Below, one piece after another: positions 24,821 to 31,816 of a stretch of 36,898 bases of DNA. The notes beneath the pieces are model-generated. The model made no database searches, was not told where the DNA came from, and worked only from the letters and a program-made list of their open reading frames with translations. The DNA lies in assembly GCA_024399175.1 (NCBI GenBank), contig JAKSHU010000002.1, forward strand, positions 1-36,898, given 5' to 3'. Source of the stretch: an archaeon. GTDB lineage: Archaea; Thermoplasmatota; Thermoplasmata; Methanomassiliicoccales; Methanomethylophilaceae. Each line of letters opens with the position of its first letter. Positions within the stretch are counted from its first letter, which is position 1. A program made the position numbers and the translations under genes.

Positions 24821-25474
24821 TCAGAACTTCTTGAAGTCCATCGAGTAGAGGAGGTACTCCAGGGTGTAGGACTCGGTGTGTCCCTCGTCCTTGGAACCAG
24901 TCTCGAATGACTCGTTTATCTGGTAACAGACCTTGTCGTCCTTTCCGACGAATACAAACAATTGGAAGGTGATACCTTTGGAATGTACGGTCCAGTTGCT
25001 TCCGTCGAGAGGGTGGGGACCCCATCTGTCCATTATGTCGGGCTTGGGGGCCATCAGGTTGTTCACCCTGCTGACATCAGGATTGTCGATGATCTCCCCG
25101 GTCCTGCGGTCCACCACGTAGGTGGAAGTGCGGGTCGTCTCCTTTCCATCCTCTGTGAGACTGGTGGTGACCTTGTAGGTGTAGGTGCCCGCGTCGGCGG
25201 CGATGACCTCGACGGTCCTGGTGCCAGTGACGGAGAGCGTCCTGCTGTCCTGCTGCTGTCCGTCCGAGTAGGTGGCGAGGCGGTCCTCCCCTGTGGCGGT
25301 CATCACATACACGGTACCCACACCGACATCCCTGTCGAACTGCAGGCTGATGTCGCCGAGAGGATAGATGGTCTCGTGCGAGGGCGCGTGATGAGTCAGC
25401 GTGGCGACGGACAATCCTGCGACGGCGACGATGGTCACCGCGATGACTGCATATATGGTGACATTCTGATTCAT
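24821..25474 (-). CDS. Membrane-anchored extracellular protein, unknown function
   Basis: The protein has 217 residues. One N-terminal helix (TIYAVIAVTIVAVAGLSVAT, residues 6-25) works as a signal anchor or signal peptide; the rest is beta-rich and polar. A middle part reads TGTRTVEVIAADAGTYTYKV, then VVDRRTGEIIDNPD, like small bacterial and archaeal DUF-type extracellular domains. I cannot name it. A TATA (TTTTTATAAT, about 25499-25509) predicts a start just upstream of the ATG. A strong hairpin (25551-25581) separates it from the secreted gene upstream, so it has its own promoter. Confidence 0.7.
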   Translation of the reverse strand: MNQNVTIYAVIAVTIVAVAGLSVATLTHHAPSHETIYPLGDISLQFDRDVGVGTVYVMTATGEDRLATYSDGQQQDSRTLSVTGTRTVEVIAADAGTYTYKVTTSLTEDGKETTRTSTYVVDRRTGEIIDNPDVSRVNNLMAPKPDIMDRWGPHPLDGSNWTVHSKGITFQLFVFVGKDDKVCYQINESFETGSKDEGHTESYTLEYLLYSMDFKKF

Positions 25475-25550
25475 TTCAATCGCATTAGATTCTACATTGA
25501 ATTATAAAAATAAACTGAAGACAGAGTGAAGACACTCCGTATAGGGATGA

Positions 25551-25581
25551 GATGCATCCCCCACACTATGGGGAATGCACC
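25551..25581 (-). terminator. 13 bp hairpin after the secreted-protein gene
   Basis: GATGCATCCCCCA (25551-25563) and TGGGGAATGCACC (25569-25581) form a 13 bp stem, with two G-U pairs on the leftward transcript and a 5-base loop, 11 bases past the stop at 25593. There is no immediate T-run on the leftward strand. It is probably a terminator or 3'-end stabiliser. Confidence 0.6.
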
Positions 25582-25592
25582 TCAGTTAAAGT

Positions 25593-26204
25593 TTAAGAAG
25601 AAGAGACAATCTCTGCAGCCTTAAGAGTCAAGTTGAATGCAATAGAGGTTTCAAGAGACTCCTGGAAGGTCTGGAAATCAGCCGCAGAAATTTTCACCAT
25701 TGGCTGAGCAAAACCAGTAACCTTGAGAACTACTGCGTAGACAGATCCAATCTCAAGTTCTGCGGTTTTCTGACCAGTCATATCATTACCATCAATGGTA
25801 AGCTCATATGCATACTTGGTTGAAGCATCTCCGGTAAGGTTTGCACTGAAAGTCATAAGTCCACTGACTGCATCCTTACCAACAGAGGTTACTTTCACAT
25901 ATTTTGTGATAGTGCATTCTTCAGGAGCTACAGTGTAAGTGATGATTCCCTTGTCGTTGTAAGACTGAACATCATAAGTGATGTCAGCAGTAATTTCAGC
26001 CTCATCGAGAGTCTGCGCCTGTGCATCACTGTACATGTGGTACACGACTGCCTGATCTTTTTCAGAAAAAGCACCATTGCTAGTGTATTCCGAAGAGTAT
26101 GCAAATCCTGCACCAGTAAGTGAAACGGCACAAAGTAACAGAACCACGAGCGGAATCAAGTATTTCTTCTTGGATCCCGGCTGATCCATATACAAATCGG
26201 TCAT
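25593..26204 (-). CDS. Secreted TasA/camelysin-like protein (copy B)
   Basis: The protein has 203 residues. After MTDLYMDQPGSKKK comes the hydrophobic segment YLIPLVVLLLCAVSLTGAGF, then AYSSEYTSNGAFSEKDQAVV, and beta-strand-rich sequence to the end. The layout (short basic start, hydrophobic core, A-Y-S-S followed by a Thr/Asn-Gly strand) is that of TasA/camelysin-type surface fibre proteins, though the link is by pattern only. Its signal peptide is almost that of copy A at 26812, but the mature parts differ strongly. It is more A/T-rich than its neighbours. The ribosome-binding site is AAGGATGTGA, and promoter and leader are shared with copy A. Confidence 0.75.
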   Translation of the reverse strand: MTDLYMDQPGSKKKYLIPLVVLLLCAVSLTGAGFAYSSEYTSNGAFSEKDQAVVYHMYSDAQAQTLDEAEITADITYDVQSYNDKGIITYTVAPEECTITKYVKVTSVGKDAVSGLMTFSANLTGDASTKYAYELTIDGNDMTGQKTAELEIGSVYAVVLKVTGFAQPMVKISAADFQTFQESLETSIAFNLTLKAAEIVSSS

Positions 26205-26348
26205 TTATTTCACATCCTTTTTTGAGACATTATCAAACTACTCAAATCCAAAGATTTGTCTCCCGAGCAAGATATATGCCTTGAAGTCAGAAAGAGGAGG
26301 TATCAGACTCCACTTCTAACAAGTCTTCACATTCAAAGTATATAAAAG
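26205..26348 (-). promoter_or_regulatory. Promoter and conserved 5' leader of copy B
   Basis: TATA (TTTTATATACT on the minus strand, about 26338-26348) predicts a transcript start near 26316. The roughly 110-base leader aligns with the copy A leader at about 80% by eye. Hairpin 1 is GGAG/CTCC (plus-strand 26296-26299/26308-26311) with loop UCUGAUAC in the RNA. Hairpin 2 is CAAATC/GATTTG (26243-26248/26253-26258) with a UUUG loop. Further upstream, GTGTCGTCA is shared with copy A. Confidence 0.6.
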
Positions 26349-26349
26349 A

Positions 26350-26760
26350 AATGACGACACTTTGCAGACACACTTACTAATCTTGACTTGGACAGTTTGA
26401 TTTTGTGGATACTGTTCAGTTTCAGATGAAGTGTGTATGAATAGTACATTTTAGCAAATTTTTAGAAAACGCTGGATGTCCCCCAATGGACAGTTGGCCC
26501 ATTCCCATAGCCAACGGATCACAAGACCCAGAATATCAGATTGATAATGCCTGTTTCTGGTAAAAAAAAATTGCACTGAAATATTTCATACTGAAACGCA
26601 AGATGAGATACACCCTCTATGGAAAATCGAGGGAATCAATCACAAAGGAAATCAAATTCAAGACCCGAACACACAACATCCAGCTATTACTGGAGGAAAG
26701 TTTGTTAAGATTCTAGAATTACCTCAAAACCCTGTTCGTCAATCAATTCCATTGACAATA
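26350..26760. other. A/T-rich gap without a gene
   Basis: The block from 26391 to 26760 is clearly lower in GC than the rest of the window and I see no open frame or RNA that I can support. An A9 run lies near 26561-26569. It could be the decayed remains of a former gene or a mutation-prone spacer between the two related secreted-protein genes. Confidence 0.5.
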
Positions 26761-26765
26761 ATCTC

Positions 26766-26788
26766 AAAAAAGGGCCCCCAGAAGGGGG
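26766..26788 (-). terminator. Intrinsic terminator of copy A
   Basis: CCCCC (26775-26779) and GGGGG (26784-26788) form a stem with an AGAA loop. On the leftward strand this is followed by CCC and T6 (plus-strand A-run 26766-26771), the classic hairpin plus T-run, 24 bases past the stop. Confidence 0.75.
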
Positions 26789-26811
26789 TTAAAAAGTTTT
26801 GATTGACGAGA

Positions 26812-27417
26812 TTATGCGGTAATCTCGGTTGCAGTGAAAGCAACCTTGAAGCTGACTGCAGTACCGAGTCCTGTCTTCCAGGTAGCATATTCGTCAGCAG
26901 TCATCTCCTCGAGGGCTTCGGGATCGGTGACACTGACGGTAATGGTGATGGTGTTTGATCCGATGACGGCGTTAGCACCAGCATCGGAGGTGATTTCATT
27001 CTCACCGATCTTCATGGTGATGGTGTAGGGCCCATTGTCGGAGACAACTGCCTTGAGCTTAACAGGTCCGGCAAGAGTAGTGGTACCCACATTGGTGATG
27101 TTGACGTACTTAGTGATGGGTGCAACTTCTTCGAGTTTTGCAGTGTAGGTAGCATTGCCAGCCATATCAACGACATTGGAATCAACGTCATAGTTGACGG
27201 TGAATACAATAGTCGAAACGGCAGTTGCAGTCTCTTCGCTGTCATTGAAGTGAATAAGAATCGCATCATCACCCTGGTTGATGGTTCCAGTGGTATTCAG
27301 AGTCGAACTGTATGCGTATGCCGCTCCAGTGAGCGCGACACCGCAGAGCAGGAGAACGACGAGGGGAACCAGGTACTTCTTCCTGTTTCCGTTGTTGTTC
27401 ATGGTCATGTCGGTCAT
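26812..27417 (-). CDS. Secreted TasA/camelysin-like protein (copy A)
   Basis: The protein has 201 residues. MTDMTMNNNGNRKK is followed by YLVPLVVLLLCGVALTGAAY, then AYSSTLNTTGTINQGDDAIL and a beta-rich body (ITKYVNITNVGTTTLAG...). Strand-forming Thr, Val and Ile are very common and Cys is absent outside the signal peptide, as in fibre-forming surface proteins. The GTG nine bases upstream would also be in frame, but the ATG at 27417 follows AAAGGATGTGA with good spacing and matches copy B. It shares promoter, leader and signal peptide with copy B but little of the mature sequence. No sortase or archaeal cell-wall anchor is visible. Confidence 0.77.
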   Translation of the reverse strand: MTDMTMNNNGNRKKYLVPLVVLLLCGVALTGAAYAYSSTLNTTGTINQGDDAILIHFNDSEETATAVSTIVFTVNYDVDSNVVDMAGNATYTAKLEEVAPITKYVNITNVGTTTLAGPVKLKAVVSDNGPYTITMKIGENEITSDAGANAVIGSNTITITVSVTDPEALEEMTADEYATWKTGLGTAVSFKVAFTATEITA

Positions 27418-27595
27418 TTGTTTCACATCCTTTTGTGTGTGATGAGGATCATCATCGAACCGCTCAAACCCGAAGATTTGTCTCCCGGGCCCGACATATG
27501 TCCTGAAGTCAGGAAGAGGAGGTATCAGACTCCGCTTCTTGCTGATATGGTCCTTGCGTTCTAGATATTTAAAGAACGTGACGACACGTTGCAGA
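27418..27595 (-). promoter_or_regulatory. Promoter and conserved 5' leader of copy A
   Basis: TATA (CTTTAAATAT, about 27564-27574) predicts a start near 27543. The leader of about 125 bases opens with GAAG-C-GGAG paired with CTCC-T-CTTC around loop UCUGAUAC (plus 27518-27533 for the core). A second stem, CAAATC/GGTTTG, closes a UUCG loop (plus 27465-27480). In copy B the same stem is kept by CAAATC/GATTTG, a wobble changed to a Watson-Crick pair. Upstream, ACGTG-TCGT-CACGT (27577-27590 region) is an inverted repeat partly kept in copy B. Confidence 0.62.
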
Positions 27596-27667
27596 CAACG
27601 AGGAATCCGTTGAAAAACAGTGAAAAATCGTTTGGAAATCCTGCCGATTCCGGCAGGATATTCTTGT

Positions 27668-28027
27668 TCAATATACGAAAGCGTCCTCGTCCCCGAAGAT
27701 CGTCAGGGATCCCTTCCTCAGGTCCTCCTCGGATATCTCCTCGGGGGCTATGCCCGTAATCTCGATCAAATCTAGAAGATAGTCCCTCGCCACGTCGCTC
27801 GCGGCGCCGTCCATCTCCCTCATGGATCCGTATGCCATGTCGGCGATGATGCAGGCCTCCCCGGGATTCTCCCCGAACATCTCCATCACCTTTCCGAACA
27901 GCACGGCGGTGTCCCTGCGAATCAGGTACTCGTCCTCATCGGTCGCACACGGATACACGGTGTCGATGAACTCGTTGATGCATCCCTTGATCAGGACGAT
28001 CCTTTCCTCTGCCGAACGTTCGCTCAT
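27668..28027 (-). CDS. Hypothetical acidic protein, 119 residues
   Basis: I do not recognise a family. It is helical and acidic, with many Glu and Asp (for example EEISEEDLRKGSL near the C-terminus) and no membrane span. The ATG at 28027 lies about 24 bases after a TATA (GGTTATATCC), consistent with leaderless mRNA. It stands between the secreted-protein pair and the candidate small RNA. Confidence 0.6.
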   Translation of the reverse strand: MSERSAEERIVLIKGCINEFIDTVYPCATDEDEYLIRRDTAVLFGKVMEMFGENPGEACIIADMAYGSMREMDGAASDVARDYLLDLIEITGIAPEEISEEDLRKGSLTIFGDEDAFVY

Positions 28028-28239
28028 GCTTCCATATTACCTATAGAAAGGATATAACCGTTCTGCAGATGTGAGCCAGATGGATCGGTTCCGCATCCCA
28101 TCAATAAATCGATGATTCCGCGATTTAACGGCCATTTATTCAACTAATGTCTTCAAAATGTCTACTTTTCTTTATATACTATAAGTTACAAACAGTAAAC
28201 AAGACAGAACATTTATATCCTCAGAGAGACGATATGAAA

Positions 28240-28318
28240 TCCACAGGTCCCCTATCGGTCGGGGATCCACATCCGTCGCGGGTGGAGGAGTATCAGGTCT
28301 CCGCCCGCGGATTTTTCC
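28240..28318 (+). ncRNA. Candidate small RNA with two hairpins and T-run
   Basis: TATA (ATTTATATCC, 28211-28220) predicts a start near 28240. Hairpin 1 is GGTCCCC (28246-28252) with GGGGATC (28261-28267). Hairpin 2 is CGCGGGTGGAG (28277-28287) with CTCCGCCCGCG (28299-28309), 11 bp with one G-U, loop GAGTATCAGGT. TTTTT follows at 28312-28316, a terminator shape. The loop of hairpin 2 is complementary to the hairpin 1 loop of both secreted-protein leaders. A second TATA at about 28169-28177 could start a longer transcript. A 36-codon open frame from 28234 crosses the region but looks unlike protein. The rest of the 28028-28451 gap shows only promoters. Confidence 0.55.
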
Positions 28319-28451
28319 CACTCCTTCACCACTGCGCAGAGTAACTGCACTCCTTCTCTTTTATCCCCGTTCCCGTCAAGCACATCTCCATGGTGACGAC
28401 AACCCATACCAGAAGGAACGGCGAAAGAAGGAACATCAGGAGGTCCCAGCG

Positions 28452-28898
28452 ATGGGCGACCGCATCGTGATCGACGTCACGGACGGAAGGAGCCGCACAC
28501 CCTCGTTCTACGGGCACTGGTGCGGACTCAGGGCCGTGAAGGTGATGAACGACCTGGTAAGGGAGGGATGCGACAACGGCATCCACAGCCTGATGTGCAA
28601 CTTCATCACCGAGGTCATGCAGAACAGGAGACAGAGGTACTCCTACTACCTCTACAACCACGGCGAAACCGAGGGAGCCGCCGACTGGGACAACTTCACC
28701 TGGACCATGGACGTGAGGACCCAGACGTGGACGACCACCGACCCGGCGTTCTCGGGAAGGACCATCTCGATGGACGAGGCCGACCAATATGTGAAGAAGA
28801 TAAGACCCTGCCTCTACAGGGAGTGCAGGTGCGAGGAGTACGGATCCGCCGGATGCGCACTGAGGTTCTGCGAGCTGCAGGAGGAGGGCGGAAGCTGA
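28452..28898 (+). CDS. Hypothetical protein with Cys-rich C-terminus
   Basis: The protein has 148 residues. It begins MGDRIVIDVTDGRSRTPSFY then GHWCGLRAVKVMND, and ends with CLYRECRCEEYGSAGCALRF then C. The six C-terminal Cys could bind metal or form disulfides. No signal peptide or membrane span is visible, which favours metal binding in the cytoplasm. The start is set by a strong AGGAGGT seven bases upstream. The family is unknown to me. Confidence 0.65.
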   Translation: MGDRIVIDVTDGRSRTPSFYGHWCGLRAVKVMNDLVREGCDNGIHSLMCNFITEVMQNRRQRYSYYLYNHGETEGAADWDNFTWTMDVRTQTWTTTDPAFSGRTISMDEADQYVKKIRPCLYRECRCEEYGSAGCALRFCELQEEGGS

Positions 28899-28972
28899 AT
28901 CCGGACGGTCCGGGACCCGTTCCCGGGCCGCTCCGGAAAACACTTTTTAACATAATCACAATCAACGAGGCG

Positions 28973-29830
28973 ATGCAGTCCTTCTCCAGTTCAGTCAGAC
29001 ACGTCATCGTCGGAGCGGTCCTCGGAATCGCCTCGATGCTTCCGGGAATCAGCGGCGCCACGATGTCCGTCATCTTCGGAGTGTACGAGCGCCTCGTCAG
29101 GGACCTCGCCGACCTCAGGGTCTGGCTCAGGAAGGACTGGAGATTCATTCTGTTCCTCATCATCGGTGCCGCAATCGGAACGATCTTCTGCGCCAAGGTG
29201 CTGGACCACGCCCTCGAGGAGTATCCCGTCCCCGCGCTGATGTTCTTCATCGGACTCATCCTGGGACAGATCCCCATGCTCAAGAGGTCCGTCGACAACG
29301 AGGAAGGCACCGTGGATTCAAGGTGCTGGATCTCCTTCGCGATCGGCATCATCGTGATGCTCGTGATGATCGCGCTCGACATCATCGGCGGCGACAGGAA
29401 CATCGTAGTCAGCCACGACATCGAGGGATTCGTCATCATGGTGTTCATCGGAATGATCGTCGCGGTCTCCGCACTCCTTCCCGGACTCAGCCACTCCACG
29501 CTTCTACTTGTGCTGGGTCTGATGGGGACCTTCACCTCCGCCATCTCGGACCTCGACGTGTTCTACCTCGCACCGATGGTCGCCGGAATTATCGTCGCGG
29601 CCATCCTCTTCTCCAAGATCATCCACAGGGCCCTCGAGAGTTACCGCCTCGTCACCCTGATGTTCATCCTGGGTCTGACGCTCGGATCCGTCCTGGTCAT
29701 CGCGTTCACCGTGTCCAAGGACATCACCACCGTGACCGACGGCGCCATCGGAGCCGTCTGCCTGGTCATCGGACTCGTTGTCAGCCTCATCTCGATGAGG
29801 ATGGACAGGAAGACCGAATCCGAGAACTGA
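28973..29830 (+). CDS. DUF368 membrane protein (polyprenyl-phosphate transporter family)
   Basis: The protein has 285 residues and about eight hydrophobic segments in two repeats. Each repeat carries the family motif: SMLPGISGATMSVIFGVYE (P24) and SALLPGLSHSTLLLVLGL (P170). Bacterial DUF368 proteins have been shown to recycle undecaprenyl phosphate across the membrane. Archaea would have dolichyl-type carriers, so a lipid-carrier flippase for surface glycans is a reasonable inference. The ATG at 28973 follows a TATA-like TTTTTAACAT (about 28944-28953), so it is leaderless and separate from the upstream gene. Confidence 0.85.
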   Translation: MQSFSSSVRHVIVGAVLGIASMLPGISGATMSVIFGVYERLVRDLADLRVWLRKDWRFILFLIIGAAIGTIFCAKVLDHALEEYPVPALMFFIGLILGQIPMLKRSVDNEEGTVDSRCWISFAIGIIVMLVMIALDIIGGDRNIVVSHDIEGFVIMVFIGMIVAVSALLPGLSHSTLLLVLGLMGTFTSAISDLDVFYLAPMVAGIIVAAILFSKIIHRALESYRLVTLMFILGLTLGSVLVIAFTVSKDITTVTDGAIGAVCLVIGLVVSLISMRMDRKTESEN

Positions 29831-29950
29831 CTGAAAAGTTGGGAAGCCCGTACACGAGACTATGGATGGTTGGATGATGGGCACGGGCCAAGGTCAGGGA
29901 CACGATTGGGGATGCTCCCTGAGCCTCTGAATGTTCCATCCCTCTCTGAG

Positions 29951-30033
29951 TATATAACGCGAAGCAGGGGGGATGGCCGAAAGTGAGCGAAAGTGAGAAT
30001 TCGGCCCTCCGAGGGCCGGAAATGGGGTTTTTT
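29951..30033 (+). ncRNA. Candidate short transcript with tandem repeat and terminator
   Basis: TATA (TATATAACGC, 29951-29960) predicts a start near 29980. The tandem 10-mer CGAAAGTGAG occurs twice (29978-29997), then CGGCCCT/AGGGCCG (30002-30008/30012-30018), then TTTTTT at 30028-30033. The hairpin may equally serve as the terminator of leftward arcS. The rest of the 29831-29950 gap shows nothing. Confidence 0.3.
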
Positions 30034-31724
30034 CACTTGGAGTAGTGGCGCATCTTGGCCGCGATGCCCCTCTTCATCTGCTCCATCTCCTGTCCGCACA
30101 TCATGGCGACACCGACACCGCGGATCTCGCCGTTGCAGACGCAGACGATGTCGTCGCCGATGCGGATGCCGTGGTCGGCCTTGACCACTCCAACCGCGAA
30201 CAGGCTTCCCTTGAGCTCGAAGTCGAGGATCTCGACGATGTTCCTTCCCATCGCCTTCAGGACCTCGGCCCCGTCGGGGGTGAGGGAGAACATCGCCCTC
30301 TCCGCGGACATCATTCCTAACTGCACCTTCTTACCGTTCACGTTGCGGAAGATCTTCCAGTAGGGGTACTTTCCCATCGTGGTGGTGTTCTCGTCGATCA
30401 GCGCCTCGGCGACCTCGTTGCCGAACTGGAATGACAGGGCGGCCCTGACGGCCTCGCTCCTGTCGTTGTCCCACTTCTCGAACCTCATTCCCTTGGTGGC
30501 CTCCCTGAGGGCCTTGTCGAGATTGTCGAGGGATGCGGGGGAGACGGAGTCCCCGACGACGGTCTCGACCATGTCGGGACAGACATCCCTGACGAGCTCC
30601 GCATCCTCTCCGAGATGGCACACGACCTTCTCGTAGTGGTGCTTCTCAATCAGCTCGCGGAGCATCCTCTGGATGGTGGCGATCTCCTCGGGCTTCCACT
30701 CGCCGGTGACGGGTATGTCGTAGGAGTTGGCGGGATAGAACGCGTCCAGCTCCCTGGGGACGATCCCCAGCGGGGAGGTCACGATGACCTCGTGGACGAG
30801 GGTGTCGTGCTGGGCGGTGTGGATCGCCTGTGCGAAGAACTTGTGGGTCTTCGAGATGTGGTAGGGCTTCTTGGCGGAGCAGGGCAGGAGAAGGAGGACC
30901 TTCTTGTGCTTGGGAGGGACGTACCTCTCGGAGAGGGTCCTCTGGTACCTGGCGACGTCGGGCCTGCGGAGGGCCTGGATCGTGTTGCAGGAGAACCTTC
31001 CGCCGGCGATGGTGCAGGCCTCCTCCTGGTATGCGTATCCGTCGGCGTCGAAGAGCCTGAGGGCGGCCACCTCTCCCGCGGAGGAGAAGGACCTCTGGTC
31101 CACGAGCTCCCTGAGCCTTCCGGCACCGATGAAGGTGCGGATCTTTCCGACCTCGGTCTCCATGTCGGCGACGTTCTGCTCGGAGCAGTCCCCGTCGCAG
31201 GACATCGTTCCCTCGGGGATCAGACGGAATCCGTTGACACCGGCGGCCCTGGCGAATCCGTCGTCCACCACGTCGATACCCATGTAGGCGAGAAGTGCCA
31301 GGTTGGCGGGTTCCGCGATGCCAAGCATCACGACGAGCCTTCCGAACCCGGCCGCCTTCCTGACCTTTATGACCTGGTCGACCAGGGTCCTGAAGCTGGA
31401 CCTGAGCTCGAAGGCGTTGGGCACAACGACGACCTCGGAGTCATCGGGGATGATCTCGCTGCCGTTCACGGGCAGCCTGAGGACGGTCATCCCGTCCTTC
31501 GTGAGAGGCTGGGACATCACTCCGGAGGAGGCGGTGGTGAGGAGCTCCGGATCCACGGAGATCTCGGATCCGAGGATCCTCAGGATCCTTCCCTTCTCCC
31601 CGGGCACGACGCAGGAGTCACCCTCGTCCACGTTCCTCAGGACGGCGGGCGTCCTGAGACAGCCCTCCCCTCTCCTGTAATCGCAAATCCTTCCGCGCTG
31701 AGATCTGCTCACGACATCTAACAT
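30033..31724 (-). CDS. arcS: Archaeosine synthase ArcS
   Basis: The protein has 563 residues. The ArcS signature PC-x3-KPY-x2-S-x2-H is complete (281-294: PCSAKKPYHISKTH). The N-terminal part is a TGT-like fold without the normal guanine-exchange site, and a PUA domain closes the protein (about 485-563). ArcS adds Lys to the preQ0 base at position 15 of archaeal tRNAs, en route to archaeosine. Like TruD in this window it modifies tRNA. A TATA (CTTATATAAG, 31745-31754) makes the ATG at 31724 leaderless. The gene is divergent from pyrB. Confidence 0.94.
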   Translation of the reverse strand: MLDVVSRSQRGRICDYRRGEGCLRTPAVLRNVDEGDSCVVPGEKGRILRILGSEISVDPELLTTASSGVMSQPLTKDGMTVLRLPVNGSEIIPDDSEVVVVPNAFELRSSFRTLVDQVIKVRKAAGFGRLVVMLGIAEPANLALLAYMGIDVVDDGFARAAGVNGFRLIPEGTMSCDGDCSEQNVADMETEVGKIRTFIGAGRLRELVDQRSFSSAGEVAALRLFDADGYAYQEEACTIAGGRFSCNTIQALRRPDVARYQRTLSERYVPPKHKKVLLLLPCSAKKPYHISKTHKFFAQAIHTAQHDTLVHEVIVTSPLGIVPRELDAFYPANSYDIPVTGEWKPEEIATIQRMLRELIEKHHYEKVVCHLGEDAELVRDVCPDMVETVVGDSVSPASLDNLDKALREATKGMRFEKWDNDRSEAVRAALSFQFGNEVAEALIDENTTTMGKYPYWKIFRNVNGKKVQLGMMSAERAMFSLTPDGAEVLKAMGRNIVEILDFELKGSLFAVGVVKADHGIRIGDDIVCVCNGEIRGVGVAMMCGQEMEQMKRGIAAKMRHYSK

Positions 31725-31753
31725 AGGTGCTCCAATCTCTCCGCCTTATATAA

Positions 31754-31771
31754 GCGTGCACGGGTGCACGC
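31754..31771. promoter_or_regulatory. Perfect palindrome between the arcS and pyrB promoters
   Basis: GCGTGCAC (31754-31761), GG, GTGCACGC (31764-31771) is a perfect 8+8 inverted repeat, with one more CGCACGC copy just after. It lies between the arcS TATA (31745-31754) and the pyrB TATA (GTTTATACGG, 31788-31796). It is a good operator candidate for either gene. Confidence 0.55.
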
Positions 31772-31816
31772 GCACGCAAATGATATGTTTATACGGTACG
31801 GCGTGATTGTCACCCC

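Noticed and set aside
28147-28344. Small open frame crossing the candidate small RNA
   Set aside because: Its sequence is dictated by the two hairpins and it has no ribosome-binding site; the RNA reading explains the structure and T-run better.
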